Assembly (NCBI GenBank): GCA_030762175.1
Contig: CM060833.1
Coordinates: 169,708,501 to 169,772,500 of the forward strand
Direction of reading: 5' to 3'
DNA from: Metallyticus violacea
Lineage: Eukaryota > Arthropoda > Insecta > Mantodea > Metallyticidae
Length of the DNA: 64,000 nucleotides
Shown here: piece by piece, positions 45,695 through 57,931 of the stretch
Numbering within the stretch: position 1 is the first letter of the stretch
How the letters are laid out: every line of letters starts with the position of its first letter
The notes under the pieces: generated by a model
What the model saw: only the letters and a program-made list of their open reading frames with translations
What the model was told of the DNA's origin: nothing
Databases searched by the model: none
Made by a program: the position numbers and the translations under genes

Positions 45695-48600
45695 AAATAA
45701 ATAAACTTCCTGTGACGTACAGCTTCGTTGAAAAATTATAATCTTTTGTGGCTACATTGAATATAGCCAGTTAACAACGGAAACTTGACCTTATTTATGG
45801 TTTCAGTGACGCGGCACTTGGTGAAGAAACAGCGTGCACATCACCTACTGTCTGATACTGTCCTCCAATTGCAGCACACAACTGTTCTTTTGCACATAGG
45901 ACTCTATTCCTTACTGTTGGTTACATCAGAATGTGTGATATTACATCTAAGAGACGCTGCAGCTTTTTCGTACGTATTCACTTACAGGGAAGTCTAAAAG
46001 TTCACGGTCTCAATGGAGGAAGGAGTTTGTAACTTGAACATTATTTATATTATTAAACTTTTAATGTCCAGTGATGCTTCAGTACAATTATTCCGTCTAT
46101 GAGGCGGTTTCCCATATTCCTTTACAGCTGCAATCGGCTCTTGATTTAATGAAAAACATTGACCAGCAAGGAAAAGTTTCAACTTTGGGAACAAATGAAA
46201 GACAGAGAGAGTCAAGCCTGGAAAATGTGGTGGATACTTCAACAATTCAAAGCTCTCAAGTTTCCCATCGCTAAAACACTTTTGTTAGCAGGCACATTGT
46301 GTTAAATTTTTTTCTGCAAAAAATAGCAAACTCGTGCATTTTCCCACCTGATAGTTTTAAAATATTGAAATAGAACTTCCCGATTATGGTTTTTATCCCT
46401 CTGAAGTTAATTAATTTTTCATATGCAATATAGCGTCCCAAAATACTGGTGTCAATCTTTCCTGCAGTTAGAACACATTTTGTCCTCTGGCGCTGAACAA
46501 CCGGCTTTGACTGATGTGTGATGCGGGATCCAGCTCTCATGCACAGTTCCGGTAGAAGTCGACGCACGACACAAAATCACTTCTGTTGCTGTTAAAACGC
46601 TCCAATCACTATTCATTTGTTGTTAGTAACTGCGGCACCCATCATGCTTAAAGCTTTCACACATGCAACTCTTCATGGAAAATGTAACCTATGCTTTGCT
46701 TTGAAACCTCTATATACTTATAATGTATTTGTTCAATGAATTCCGCACTTGGTGGACACCCTTCACGTGAGTCATCTTCAAGGCTGGTACGGCATCTTTA
46801 AGTTGAGAAGCGATCTCTTAATTGTTGAAAATGAAGGTGATCAGTCCCCATAAGCTTTTATAAATTTGGTGTGTATTTTTCGGCGATTAACCAGCTTTAT
46901 CATTGCACAATATTTAAGTTTATCCATTTTATAGAATATTCACAAACGTATGCTTTTAATAACCCATTTAAAATAATATGTGGCGTTATTAAAGTTGAGC
47001 AACAGTGGGTGTAAAGATATTAACTTTTCATATAAAAAAATTACAAACAATTGAACAAATATCTGCTCTGTTTGGAATCTCTAAGCCTAAAAACGACAAC
47101 TTTGTATTCGTATGGGACTCTACGATATTGATGTATTACAAAACGGATTCCAAATAAAGTAGCAATGATAATAATCAGTTACATTTTGTAATTATTTTGC
47201 AAAAAATTTCAGTTTTGTAAAATAAATCTAATATCCCTAAAGTGTAAAGAAAGACGAGGGAAACTGTTAAAATTATTAGTGAAAAACAAAATTTAGATGG
47301 ATCAATAATATGAATACTAGGGAAAAAAGGGAAATTGATATAAAACAAACTGGAAATTAAGACATTCATTGAAGGAATGAGAAAATTGGTTTTTACAACG
47401 TATGAAAGAAGACACAGGCTAAATTGTTGGTATGTTTTCTTTCAAGTACATTCATTTTCTTTTTTATTTTTCAATGAACAAATTAGATTAGCACACACAG
47501 CATCACAGCGAAGTAAAAAATCACCCAGTATAATAGGTAGGCCAAAATCATACATAGAAATTTGGAAAACAGGTTTTGTCCATTTTTTAAACTGTCTGGG
47601 CTTGTTCTCTGTTATAAATGTCAAGTCCTTTTTAGATCTTTGTCCTATTAACGGCACTGTTTACATGTTTGATAATCAATGTCTCTCACAGATTTCCAGA
47701 AGAGTTATATGCAGAGAGAGAGAGGGAGAGAGAGAGAGACTGGTAATTAAGCAGTTTTGTTAAGTAATCTGTTATTTCATAAATGCGATATTCAGCAAGA
47801 ATGGGGGGGGCATCGAAACATACAAGTATTTTCGTGTTGGGTGCATGTAAGAACAGTGTAAATTTGATACTCCTAGCAACTTCATCTGCTGTGATCTGTG
47901 TTGATCTAACGAGTAGACAGACAGCTGAGCTACTGCAAAGCTACATATTGCTTTAATAAGCAATTTGTTATACCCAAGATATTCGCTAACTTGAAGAGCA
48001 GGGTGCGTTTCATTTCCACAAACCTTTTTTTTACAGCCACAAACTCTTATTTTTTTTATTACTAGTGAATGAGGATGCATAATTTGGCAACGTTGTATTG
48101 TGAATGTTTCGTGGTTCTCGATGAAGTAGGTGGTGCGGAACCTGTGTACAGAACACGTCGAGGGTTGTGCTTGTAGTATAGATATAGCGAAGGTTACTGA
48201 CAGAGGCAAAAACTGTAATCACGGTTATTTGTTGCTGGCTTGTGTTAATATTTGAACAAAAACGAATCTTTTAAACTTAAAGAGTGCGTTATTGCAAACA
48301 GTTTCAAAATCAAGAGCCACAATAATGATATAGTCTTATGTAATCGGTATTGTGGCATGAAAATAAAATTGTTAGTGAAATTGAAACACACATCATGCGG
48401 AAACAGTTTAAGTGATAAGTATATGACGAACTAACTCCACAGCAGAGTAAAATAATATGATCAAATTAAGTCGGTCATTAATACAGTACAACGTTCCTTT
48501 TTTAATTAATCATTGTACAGAATACACGGGAAACTGATGCCTACCCTTTCTCAGGTATTAGAATATTTAATAGTTTGAACATATTCAAAAATCGAAACGA

Positions 48601-50287
48601 GAGGTTCAGTTTCATAGATTTCGAAGATAATGTAAGTTCTTTTTCTTTCTGTTTTTGTGTCGTGACGTGTTTTAGTTTTATGGTTATATATTTTAGCACG
48701 GGTGTAATGTTCAAATAGCCTTTTCTTTACCATTGCAAATAATTGTATCACATTCAATAGTAATCATTGGTAGACACTAGTAATTGTAATTTTCTGCCGT
48801 TCATAAAATATTTTTAGACTTAACATTATTCTTGGAAATTTGGAGAGTTTCTAAAATATATATTTAGTTTATGATTTTTAACGCTGTATTCTTTCTTAGA
48901 GTTGCATAGCACTATTCCAAATTACCAAAAATAATAAAATTGGTGTCTATCTTCTTGAAGAAACAAAGTTGTTCCCATATTTTGCATCCGAAGAAGAAAT
49001 TCAAACTCTCAAATGTGGCGGAATCGTTTCGTATATTTCATAGTTATGTTAAACGACAACTTTATGAGCCTCATTCTTATATTTACGAACTCATACAAGT
49101 GCTAATGCTTTCGTGGATACTTTGTCTATTTAAATACAATTCTATATTAAAAAAAAAACTAAAGAAAACAAGTAACCTTGAGAGAGGGTAAAAAAAAAAC
49201 AGAAAAATGTTGTGTAGTAATTATTGTATTGTGGGGAAAGAATCACAAGTGTGAATAATAATTGAAGAATTGCTCATTAATTCCAATGCGCTCCACTCTG
49301 GAAGAAACTCTGGGATTAGTGAACAGTGTTGCCTGTTTTACTGGTAAGTGTGTGCAGTTATTTCATTTACGGTTATGAAAACCGGAGATTTGCAATAAAA
49401 CATGTTTTGGGTAAATAAATTTTATGGCGTATGCCTTCCATAAGATTGTTTTTGCTTCTAACACGGAGTATTTTATCCACTCTCGGCCCCTGAGAGCTTT
49501 TAAATTAACGGACGTAATTAATTCCGTGACATTTGACACGGACATATCTGTACATTGGTGTTAAAGATGTTAATAGTTGCAACCATTAGCTTCAATGCAT
49601 ACGTCTTTTTAAGCTCCGGAAGATATTAATCATCACATTGGGAGTAACAGCCTCTAGTTTCCGCAATAAGTTTTCATGCAGCTCTATGAAAGTACGTCAC
49701 TTATTGCGATCCTTTCCCTTTTTAAATCTGTCTCATAGGAAAAAAATATGAAGGAGTAGATCAGGAGAGTTGGTGGTTAAAGTCGATAGAAATAACACCC
49801 TCTTCAAAGAGGTCATGCTGATGGGGCAACGGTCCCTGCTGAAAACAGCCGACACAGTTACTCGTTGTCCGTTGACGAACTCATGGGGGGGGGGGTTCAT
49901 GTGCATTGTGGAATATACCGTTGAATGGAATAAAATGGGGCCAATAATACTGTGTTGTAAAATAGAACACATTCCAAATAATTTTCTTTAAGATGTGTAC
50001 GAGTATTCTGAGAGTTGACATGTTACTTTAAGTGACCACCCTTGTCGGGGAATCACATGTAGTCCAGTATTCCCAGATTTGCATTGATAACACTGTTAAG
50101 CAAATTTCTTCGTTTACGGGAGGTTTTTATTCGGCGAAAACATGAAATGTATGCAACTTTCATTTTGCAGCTTGTATATAATCCTCACCTCTTGCAGCAG
50201 TTTCGAATGGTCTCTTTCTTGCACATCCAACAATGTTTTCGAGATCCATCACCAGATACTGAATGTTTTCCGAATCCGTAACTGCGG
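45695..50287. other. Long intergenic stretch without a recognised gene
   Basis: AT-rich. (GA)n at 47718-47740. A word near 49503-49548 is related to ones at 9423 and 31336. 49740-50230 has mixed composition with possible decayed transposon sequence but no motif that I can name; a G-run lies at 49886-49896. Confidence 0.35.
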
Positions 50288-50568
50288 TCGATTCGGTTTA
50301 TTTACCACGCTCTTTAACATCTCAGGTCATCAGCATCCCATTCTATTCAGTCGATAAATTTTGCTCAGAGGCCTCTTCTTTCAGGCTTGAGGTTCTTTTT
50401 CGTGACGTAAATGTACGACACAGGTCCCACGGCTTTACTTCCCTTCCGTAGTAAGCCATATTTAGGATTTTTACGCCCGAAAAAATCCATCGACCCTGAC
50501 CGGGATTGAACCCGCGATCTTGGGTTTACGAGGCATATATGATTACCACTAGAACACCAGGACCGACT
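50288..50568 (-). mobile_element. SINE2 with 11-bp target duplication
   Basis: Flanked by CGTAACTGCGG at 50277-50287 and 50569-50579. Minus-strand head with GGTTCAATCCCGG B box; body GATTTTTTCGGGCG, CGAAAAAGAACCTCAAG and GATGACCTGAGATG; tail TAAAGAGCG. Small internal deletion compared with 34248-34544. Confidence 0.92.
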
Positions 50569-52314
50569 CGTAACTGCGGAAATAAACGTAAATTATTCCG
50601 CAGTATATCAGTTCATGTCGTATTATAGTACATTTTTGCTCCTAACATAAAGACATGAATGTTGACGACGCCATAACATCAGCATAGATTGATGCGTCAC
50701 ACCTATTGGACAAAAGGCCTCCATGGGCATGCGCGACTTTCCGTTACCATGCTTCTGGTACACCAGGATATGTCCATGTCAAATTTCACTTAAGTACGTC
50801 CATGAGTTTTAAGCTATATGGACAAAGGACCCCAAAAGTATCCGCACATGGTTAGCTAAACTCAAGTTTTAGTCAGTAACAAACAATTGCCAATTATCGA
50901 TAAATAAATATTGTGCTCAGTTTACTAGCATATACAAAATAGTTACATAATTATAAGGAACCGGAATATTATGTTCTATTTAGGTTGTATAAATAAGTAC
51001 GGAAAACTCTTTCTTACCTGCTATGTAAAACACACAATAAACATTAAATCCTGAAAAATAGACTACATTTATTTTAAGCGCATATCTGCATAGTATGTCA
51101 GTTGTGAACAATATAAATGACATTTTCCTACCTGTACATAAGTAAATACGTCACAACATCATCTAATAAATGTAAAAAAGTTTATAAAATTAGATTCTTA
51201 AATAGCGGGTCATCGACAAATTTCTCGGCACTCAGGTGATGTGCACCACCCAGGACTAAGTCGATACTCTTGTATGTCTGACATTCCTTCAATTCTTTGA
51301 AACCGGTTTTTAGCAGTGCCGTTACCCGAATTCGCTTCCCTAACGAAACCCCGGCTATACATTGCCTGCCGAGTGACTTCTCGATGCCCCATTAAAATAG
51401 AGTTTTAGCCATTTGTGATCTCCGAAACTGAGTTTTAACCTTAAAGTGTGTTTCTTAAATCGCAATTTTTATGAGTAATAGAATGTAAATAAAAATGAAG
51501 CTAAAGTTTAATATAGCTTAAACATTTAAGCAATACTAGAACTCAATTTTAATATATAATGAAAGTGGCCCTTTATTTCATTCGTAGAAGACAAGGACAT
51601 TATTCTTTTATTTACACATAAAAAGTTGTCGTTCTACACCAAGAAGCTAAAGTAGTAGGCACGCAATTCACGCAATGAATGAATTATTTAGTTAAAACCT
51701 GATTGTAGTTATCTTATATACTTTTTGAGCCATGCTCGTAAATTATGGTGCGATAACCCTCCATTTCAATTGCGGAAAATGAACACTAAACTTGCTACGA
51801 TTTCATTGCAGTGAGTTAACATTCGACTTTCAAGGAGCAATATTCATAGTACCAGAGAAACCTTTGTCCAGTAAGGCAATGTAACGTCTCCGCGCAAATC
51901 GATTACCGATCTTTGCACGCTAATCCGCAGAAGTGTGTTAGCTCCCCTCTTAGAAAAAGTTGATTCAGCAAACCGGCGTTTCACTAGAGCCTGCTAGTTA
52001 CTGAACAAAGTACATTTCCGCAAAGACCGCTTCGTTATAAGCCAACTTAATAAACTAATTGCCATGCACAAGGTACATTTTCTGGTGATGGGTTTTTATG
52101 TTTTAATGCAACTTATCATATTTTAAATAATAAATTGTTATCGCAGATATAGAAAGTTTATCATGGGTGATATTCTCGCCTCACTTCACAACTTTCTTCC
52201 TAGTACATTTTTGTTCGACATAGCGGAACGGTTTCCCCTTCATTAAGTTGGCATTAAACCTCCCCGGTTCCCTTCTTCGAAATAGCAAGTCACCCGTCCT
52301 CGTGAAGTAATTGT
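50569..52314. other. Intergenic, nothing recognised
   Basis: AT-rich; no coding or repeat signal. Confidence 0.4.
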
Positions 52315-52497
52315 TGATTTGGTTTATTTACGGACGCTGTTTAATATCTGAGGTTATCAGAGTCCCATTCAATTCAAATCTACGACACGCGACCCACGGC
52401 TTTACTTCCCTTCTGAAGGATTTTACGCCCCCAAAAAATTCATGGACCCTGTCCGGGATTGAACCCCGCGAACCACGCTAGGCATGAGCGGTAAACT
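52315..52497 (-). mobile_element. SINE2, internally deleted copy
   Basis: Keeps the tail (GGTTTATTTACGGACGCTG), the words ACCCACGGCTTTACTTCCCT and TTACGCCC, and the B-box region GGTTCAATCCCGG (minus), but lacks about 90 bp of the body and most of the A-box half of the head. Confidence 0.82.
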
Positions 52498-54247
52498 TAC
52501 ATTTGTTTGCTGCCACAATAATAAATTATAGAATAGAATGAAAGTAAATTATTACTGAGCATTTATTGGTTAAATCAGTAGACATTTCTTTGCTGTCATA
52601 TAAATGAACACTTCATACTCTTCCCAAGAAGTTGTGTAAATTCCCTTAACTGATGAGACATCTGTCTTCCAGGGTACCATACGCTGCACTTTAGTTCAGA
52701 CGTTTCCCATTGGGTTCTAGAAACGCAAGCAATTTTGAAACATCATCTTGTCTAATCTCAAACCCTCTCTCGCATAATAGAAATGTATGAATGGGGGAAA
52801 GTCTTGCATTAAAAATCAACTTACTATAAACATGTTTGAAATTTAAAACGTAATTTACTCGAAGCTTTGAATTCATGTAAATGTTCTATATTAACGTGAA
52901 AGCTGTCTGCCCATTGTTAGAAGAACAATCGCTAAAATGTTTAAAGAAAGAAATTTAAGGGTATAATCTCTAAAGACATACATTAATTCACAATATTTGC
53001 TCTTATTTTAAATATGTATTATTTACACATTCTTCCATCAGATTGTAACATGCACACGCTGCAGTATTGGAATAGATTTTTCACATAGCTGGTCCTCCTA
53101 TGCAAGAAATTCACTTGCAAACAGTACCAGAGATACGTCCATAACGTTGTATTGATGCTACCAATGTCTGCTACACGGTATGTGGACATTGCCAGGAGGG
53201 GAAGAGCGACATCGCCTCCTTCCACTCACTGCAAAAGAATGACGCGTTCATTTATCCTTAACGTTTAGAAAAACCATTCGTGATGACTTTGTTTCGTTGG
53301 CAACTTAGGAGGTGGCAATATAGAAAAATCTGTCTCACTTACATACAAATTTTTCAATCCAGTTTATGTTGGTTTTTAACTAGTTTATAATTTTTTTTTT
53401 CGGCAAGAAGTAGTGTAGAGTCTCAGAATGTAACCACACGGTTGTAACTTATGATATTCGTTTTTAATGTAGTTCATTTTGTAAACCGTTTGCTCGCAAA
53501 TGTGTATATGTGGAACAAGAGATTTCCATTAACTTTGAGGCAAACAAACTTAAAATGGGAAATTTGTCACAAGGCAAAAATATAAACATTAAAATTTGGT
53601 TCCAAAATTAAATTTGAATTTTTGATTTTTTTTTTCTCCTGAGGTTTAGTTTTAAGAGTAGTTAGACCTAGAAGTTCTTCAATTATATTAATTTGTTCCC
53701 CCAATCGTCCTCAAAAATATAGCCAGTTAGTTTTGTCTGATATTTCATTCAAGACAAGAGTAAAACAAGTTAGTGTTTTTCCAGATCGCATTCCACACCT
53801 TCCATGCACCTGTAGCTGTGTTACGCGAAGACTTACATATTTAAACACCTCATCCGCTATTATGAACCATTCTCTGATAAATTTGCCTGCATTATGTGAC
53901 TTCATTTCTTTACCAAGAAGTTCCACGATTCTGTAAGGAACTTTTACAACATTCTCAGTACTGGAGCATAAGAAGTTGGGGCTTTCACCTCTTAAGTTTT
54001 TGTTATCTACCTTCGCTTAAATGAAAAATTGCCATTAATAATTAAAGATTTTAAAAAGTAAATTAATGTAGTCAAATGTACACACAACAGCAGTTAACAG
54101 ATCTGACATAATATGCTTGCCATAATCATTAGGTTTTCTATATTACAATGCCTTTCATTGCTTCAACGGGAGACATGATAAATATCTACTGCAAATAAGG
54201 CACTTAACTTTGTCATCATTCTGAAGTTTCACTTTCATTAAATAATA
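52498..54247. other. Intergenic, nothing recognised
   Basis: AT-rich; short open frames only; T-tracts near 53388 and 53625. Confidence 0.4.
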
Positions 54248-55693
54248 CAGAGGGTGCTACAAAATGTATACACACTTCAAGCAAAGAAAAAAAACTGTGT
54301 TAACATAACAAAACTGAATTAACACAAACAGAAAATGATGAGTACTAATCATCTTAAACTTTTACAGCTACAACAGTCGCTCAAAATGTCCACTGTCGGC
54401 GTCGATACACTTCTGAATACGTGGACCAACGTTTGCGAAAGTGTCCTCAGCGATTGCAGCACATGCCGTTTCAATTTCTTGCCGAAGTGCTGTCAGTGTA
54501 GCTGGTTTTCTACGGTATACAACATCCTTAAGAGTTCCCCATAGGTAGAAGTCCAACGAGTTAGATCCGGAGAATGCGGTGGAAACTCAATCGGACTTCT
54601 TAGTCCTATCCGGTGCATTGGAAGATTGTCATCAAGGTACGCGCGTATCTTGATGACAATCGGTGGTAATGTGGTGGTTGAAAGTAAAATTCCTCATTTC
54701 CATAGAGTGTATGAATGGCGGGTAAGATGAATGTACGTATCATGTTCAGGTACACTAGGCTAATTACTATTCCTTCAAAAAAGAATGGTCCAATTAGACC
54801 CCTAGATGACAAAACACACCAAACACTAATTCCAGGTAAATTAACAGTCTTTTCAAAAATAACATGCGAATAGTTTGCACACCAGTAGACACAGTTATGC
54901 CGGTTAACAGTTCCGTTCAACTTAAATTGTGCCTCATCGGACCAAACAACTTTCCCTACGAAGGCCTCATCCTCATGCACCATGTTCCGAAACCACTCAC
55001 AGTACTGCATTCTCCGATCAGGGTCATCTTCATTTAATGCATGCATAAGTGTTGGAATGAAAATTTTAAAATTTGCTGTTTTAATAACACGACGTACGCT
55101 GGTTCTGCTAATCCTAGTCTCACTTGCACATTGCTTGTAGATTTCTGGGTGAGTACTCAAAAAGTTCAAAACTATAGCAGAGGAAGCGGGGCTTGTTGCT
55201 GTGTGAGGTCTCCCAGATCTGCCCTTGTGAACATCGCATACGATACCACGAGTCTCAAATTTGTCTGGAATGTGTGCAATTGTTACTTGCGTTGGCGGTT
55301 CTGTTCTGTACACACGTCTCCATTGCCTTTGAACTTCAACAACATTCTCGTTTTCCAGTATCACTTCAAAATTGCTTTCCGCTGTTCAAGCGACAATCTT
55401 TGTTCCATTTTGTTGTAGCAACGCTAGCATAACGTAATGTGAGTCACACCTGTTTACAGAACATCATACGATAATCTTGGCTTCATTTATTCATTGTTGA
55501 TTTACGATAATCTTGATTTCATTTGTTCATTGTTGATTTACCTGTCACATAGCAACACTATCATAATGTATGTGAGTCACATCTGTTTACAGAACATCAT
55601 AATACACATTTCTGTTGTTTTTCGGTCCAATTTTGAAATATATTAAATAGATATCTACTGTGAAGGCGTGTATACATTTTTTGGCACCCTCTG
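54248..55693 (-). mobile_element. Tc1/mariner-superfamily DNA transposon, 1,446 bp, TA-flanked
   Basis: Terminal inverted repeats CAGAGGGTGCTACAAAATGT (left) and the reverse complement of ...TTTTTTGGCACCCTCTG (right), each flanked by TA (54246-54247, 55694-55695). The transposase gene runs on the minus strand. A partner with the middle deleted lies at 38771-39406. Overall preservation is good, so the insertion is not very old. Confidence 0.88.
54368..55364 (-). pseudogene. IS630/Tc1/mariner-type DDE transposase, disabled
   Basis: It opens at 55364 with MILENENVVEVQRQWRRVY, an N-terminal HTH region. Then follow 'HKGRSGRPHTA' (linker), 'NEDDPDRRMQYCEWF', 'VGKVVWSDEAQFKLNG' (first catalytic Asp), 'HNCVYWCANYSHVI', 'SVWCVLSSRGLIGPFFFEG' and 'YFQPPHYH' near 54680. 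At that last point the usual 'QQDGAPPHY' block has lost the residues carrying the second catalytic Asp. The frame then breaks: the continuation (LDDNLPMHRIG-type sequence) is in another frame, and a further shift precedes 'LDFYLWGTLKDVVYRR' at 54556-54368. Lost Asp plus two frameshifts make it non-functional. A 38-bp near-perfect palindrome (54624-54661) lies exactly at the first break. Confidence 0.85.
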
Positions 55694-56568
55694 TATATTT
55701 CTGGGTTAATTTTTTTGAAGGAAAATATTTCTTGCACAATTTTGTGGATGAAGTAGTTAATAAGATTGGTATGAATTTATTCGCTAACACTGGAAACTCC
55801 CGTCCTTCTGTCGTCTGACTATCTTCTGCTTATAATAGACTATGGAAACTACTCCCTGTCACTAAATATGTATCATTACAATAAAAAAACTAAAAATCCG
55901 TCATTAGAAAAAAATTATGACGAACCCACTGCAAGATTTCAGGAACCCCCAGGGTGTTCAAGAACCACAGTTTGGAAAACACTACTTAGGCATCCTCACG
56001 CAATATATGCTTCAAGGGTCAAGTCAGTTTTGTTTGTATCCTTATCCTTAAGACATTGTAGAGCTGTACCCAAGAAAATACTCACAAACATTGTAGGCAG
56101 ACAACAAAACCATATCTTATGTCCGCGTGCGTTCGGATTTAAACTTTGTAAGGAGTCAGATGGAGAACGTGGCATTATACGTTTTAATATATGAACCGTT
56201 TGTTCCGGCTATTTCAGGAGTCAGGAAGTCTGTAAGAAACAGCAGTCTACAGGTACAATTAATTCAATTACAATAATTGTAATAATTTTTAGTTTTGAAG
56301 TGACTCGATGTGGTCAGGTTAGTTATTTACCAGCTAGTGAAAATCTTATGCACCGTATAAAATGTAAACCAAATGTACCATATAAATAAAAAATAAAGCA
56401 TATTAATGAAGAAAAATGTGTTCAGTTTAATGTAATAGTCATTACTATTAATTTTAATTTCTAAAATATTTTTATTTTTTCGTTCCAGTGCAGTCTTGTA
56501 ATTACTTCTTATTTTTTTCTTTGGTTCTGTTGATTGGTAGCATGTGCAATGTAACGAAACTTCGTATT
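55694..56568. other. Intergenic; possible transposase N-terminal scrap at 55868-56100 (+)
   Basis: The plus-strand frame contains 'NPSLEKNYDEPTARFQEPPG' and 'CSRTTVWKTLLRHPHA', the latter like the HTH-linker of Tc1/mariner-type transposases. No further blocks support it. Confidence 0.35.
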
Positions 56569-57400
56569 TACGAGTGGCACTCAGTAAGTAATGCAGAATA
56601 TTTTCTTTTTCTCTTTCAGGGCTTGTTTTATTTCAGTTTCAGAAACATAGGATTGATCCTCGGTTCTTTGACTTTGCAGTGATGTTTTTCAAATCTCCTT
56701 GCATTACCAGGATGTCACATCCTGTATGCCGTCGCGGTACCACTCTGCAGAGTACTGCGGTTATGACTTCCTCTCCGTCGTCAACTTTCCTTGCATCTTT
56801 CGGATGACCAAAGGGGGATACGGTGCCAAATCTGGGTTGTAGGGCGGGGAGGAAGTACAGTCCACTGAAGTTTAATACCTGGACTTGCGCATGGCTTCAT
56901 TGTCATAATATGAAGAATATTGATGTAGGTTGGTCACACATTTGTGAGGACGCATGTACTAGAACTCTTCAACTCCTAAAAGTTTAGACCCGCATCTACT
57001 TCAAAATTGTCTCGCCTTGAGGCAATACATCAATGAAAATAATCTCTTCAGAACCCTAAAAGAATGTAGGTATGCCTTTACCTATTCAGGATATTGTCTT
57101 GAACTTTCTTTTGTTTAGTGACTGGAAATAACGATATTTCATTTCCCCTGAACAAGAAATCGCCATTTTGTTGACGCAGGCCGCAGATAAAGGTTGAACA
57201 AGTTGTTTGGTGTTATTCGCCGATCGTGGCGTCGTTGCAGCTATGCCTGTTGTGTGCGGTCACTTGGACTGTGCGTGGTTAAGAGACTGCTTTTACCTGC
57301 CGAAGATGACAGCACTTTATTTATAATACTTACTTTCAAGCTAGCTGCATCTGTGCCACTTAGCGGAATGGTAAACCACATATCAAGGTTCAAAGATAGC
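56569..57400 (-). mobile_element. Mariner relic
   Basis: The left terminus ACGAGTGGCACTCAGTAAGT resembles mariner ends. Minus-strand blocks include 'HPPYNPDLAPY' near 56830-56870 (third catalytic Asp region) and a degraded linker near 57200-57300 equivalent to that at 42390-42470. Many frame breaks; the right terminus is not found. Confidence 0.65.
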
Positions 57401-57858
57401 AAATTGAATTTTTGCTAGATAAAGTGGCCGAGGAAAAAATACAGCGTCTTTATATAAAGAAATAAAGAAGGGGGAGTGGCATAAGTTTCGAACTTCTTCA
57501 ATACATTTAATCCGAATTCAAAATATAAAATATAAGTTAGGTGAGCTGTTCACTAATTTCCAACAGCTATAAGAAAGCGTATTTTTCCTACTTTTCCTTC
57601 TGTCATTTTTAAACAAATGATTTCAAAGTTTTGAAAATTGCCACAAAACCAGGTGTTGTCCAAACTCATTTTTTGTGGTATGGGTAAACAATCAATTAAA
57701 TGCTTAATGATGTTTTCCTTCCTGTTGCTGGTAAGACCTAAAAGGAGTGTTTTTATATGGCACTATAATTCTTAGGATAAACATAATTCATGTAGATTGG
57801 TTTTAACACACATTTCCTTTATGTGAATCTCTGTGTACAGAGGTAATCGGATGCTAGG
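57401..57858. other. Intergenic, nothing recognised
   Basis: AT-rich spacer between two mariner copies. Confidence 0.4.
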
Positions 57859-57931
57859 TACGACAATAGGTCCATAAGTTTCCGGCATAACCATTTTCTA
57901 GGATGATAAAACAAAAATTATATTTTTCTTT

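Noticed and set aside
55041..55432. Overlapping plus-strand frames of 125 and 79 codons
   Set aside because: Antisense of the DDE transposase at 54368-55364.
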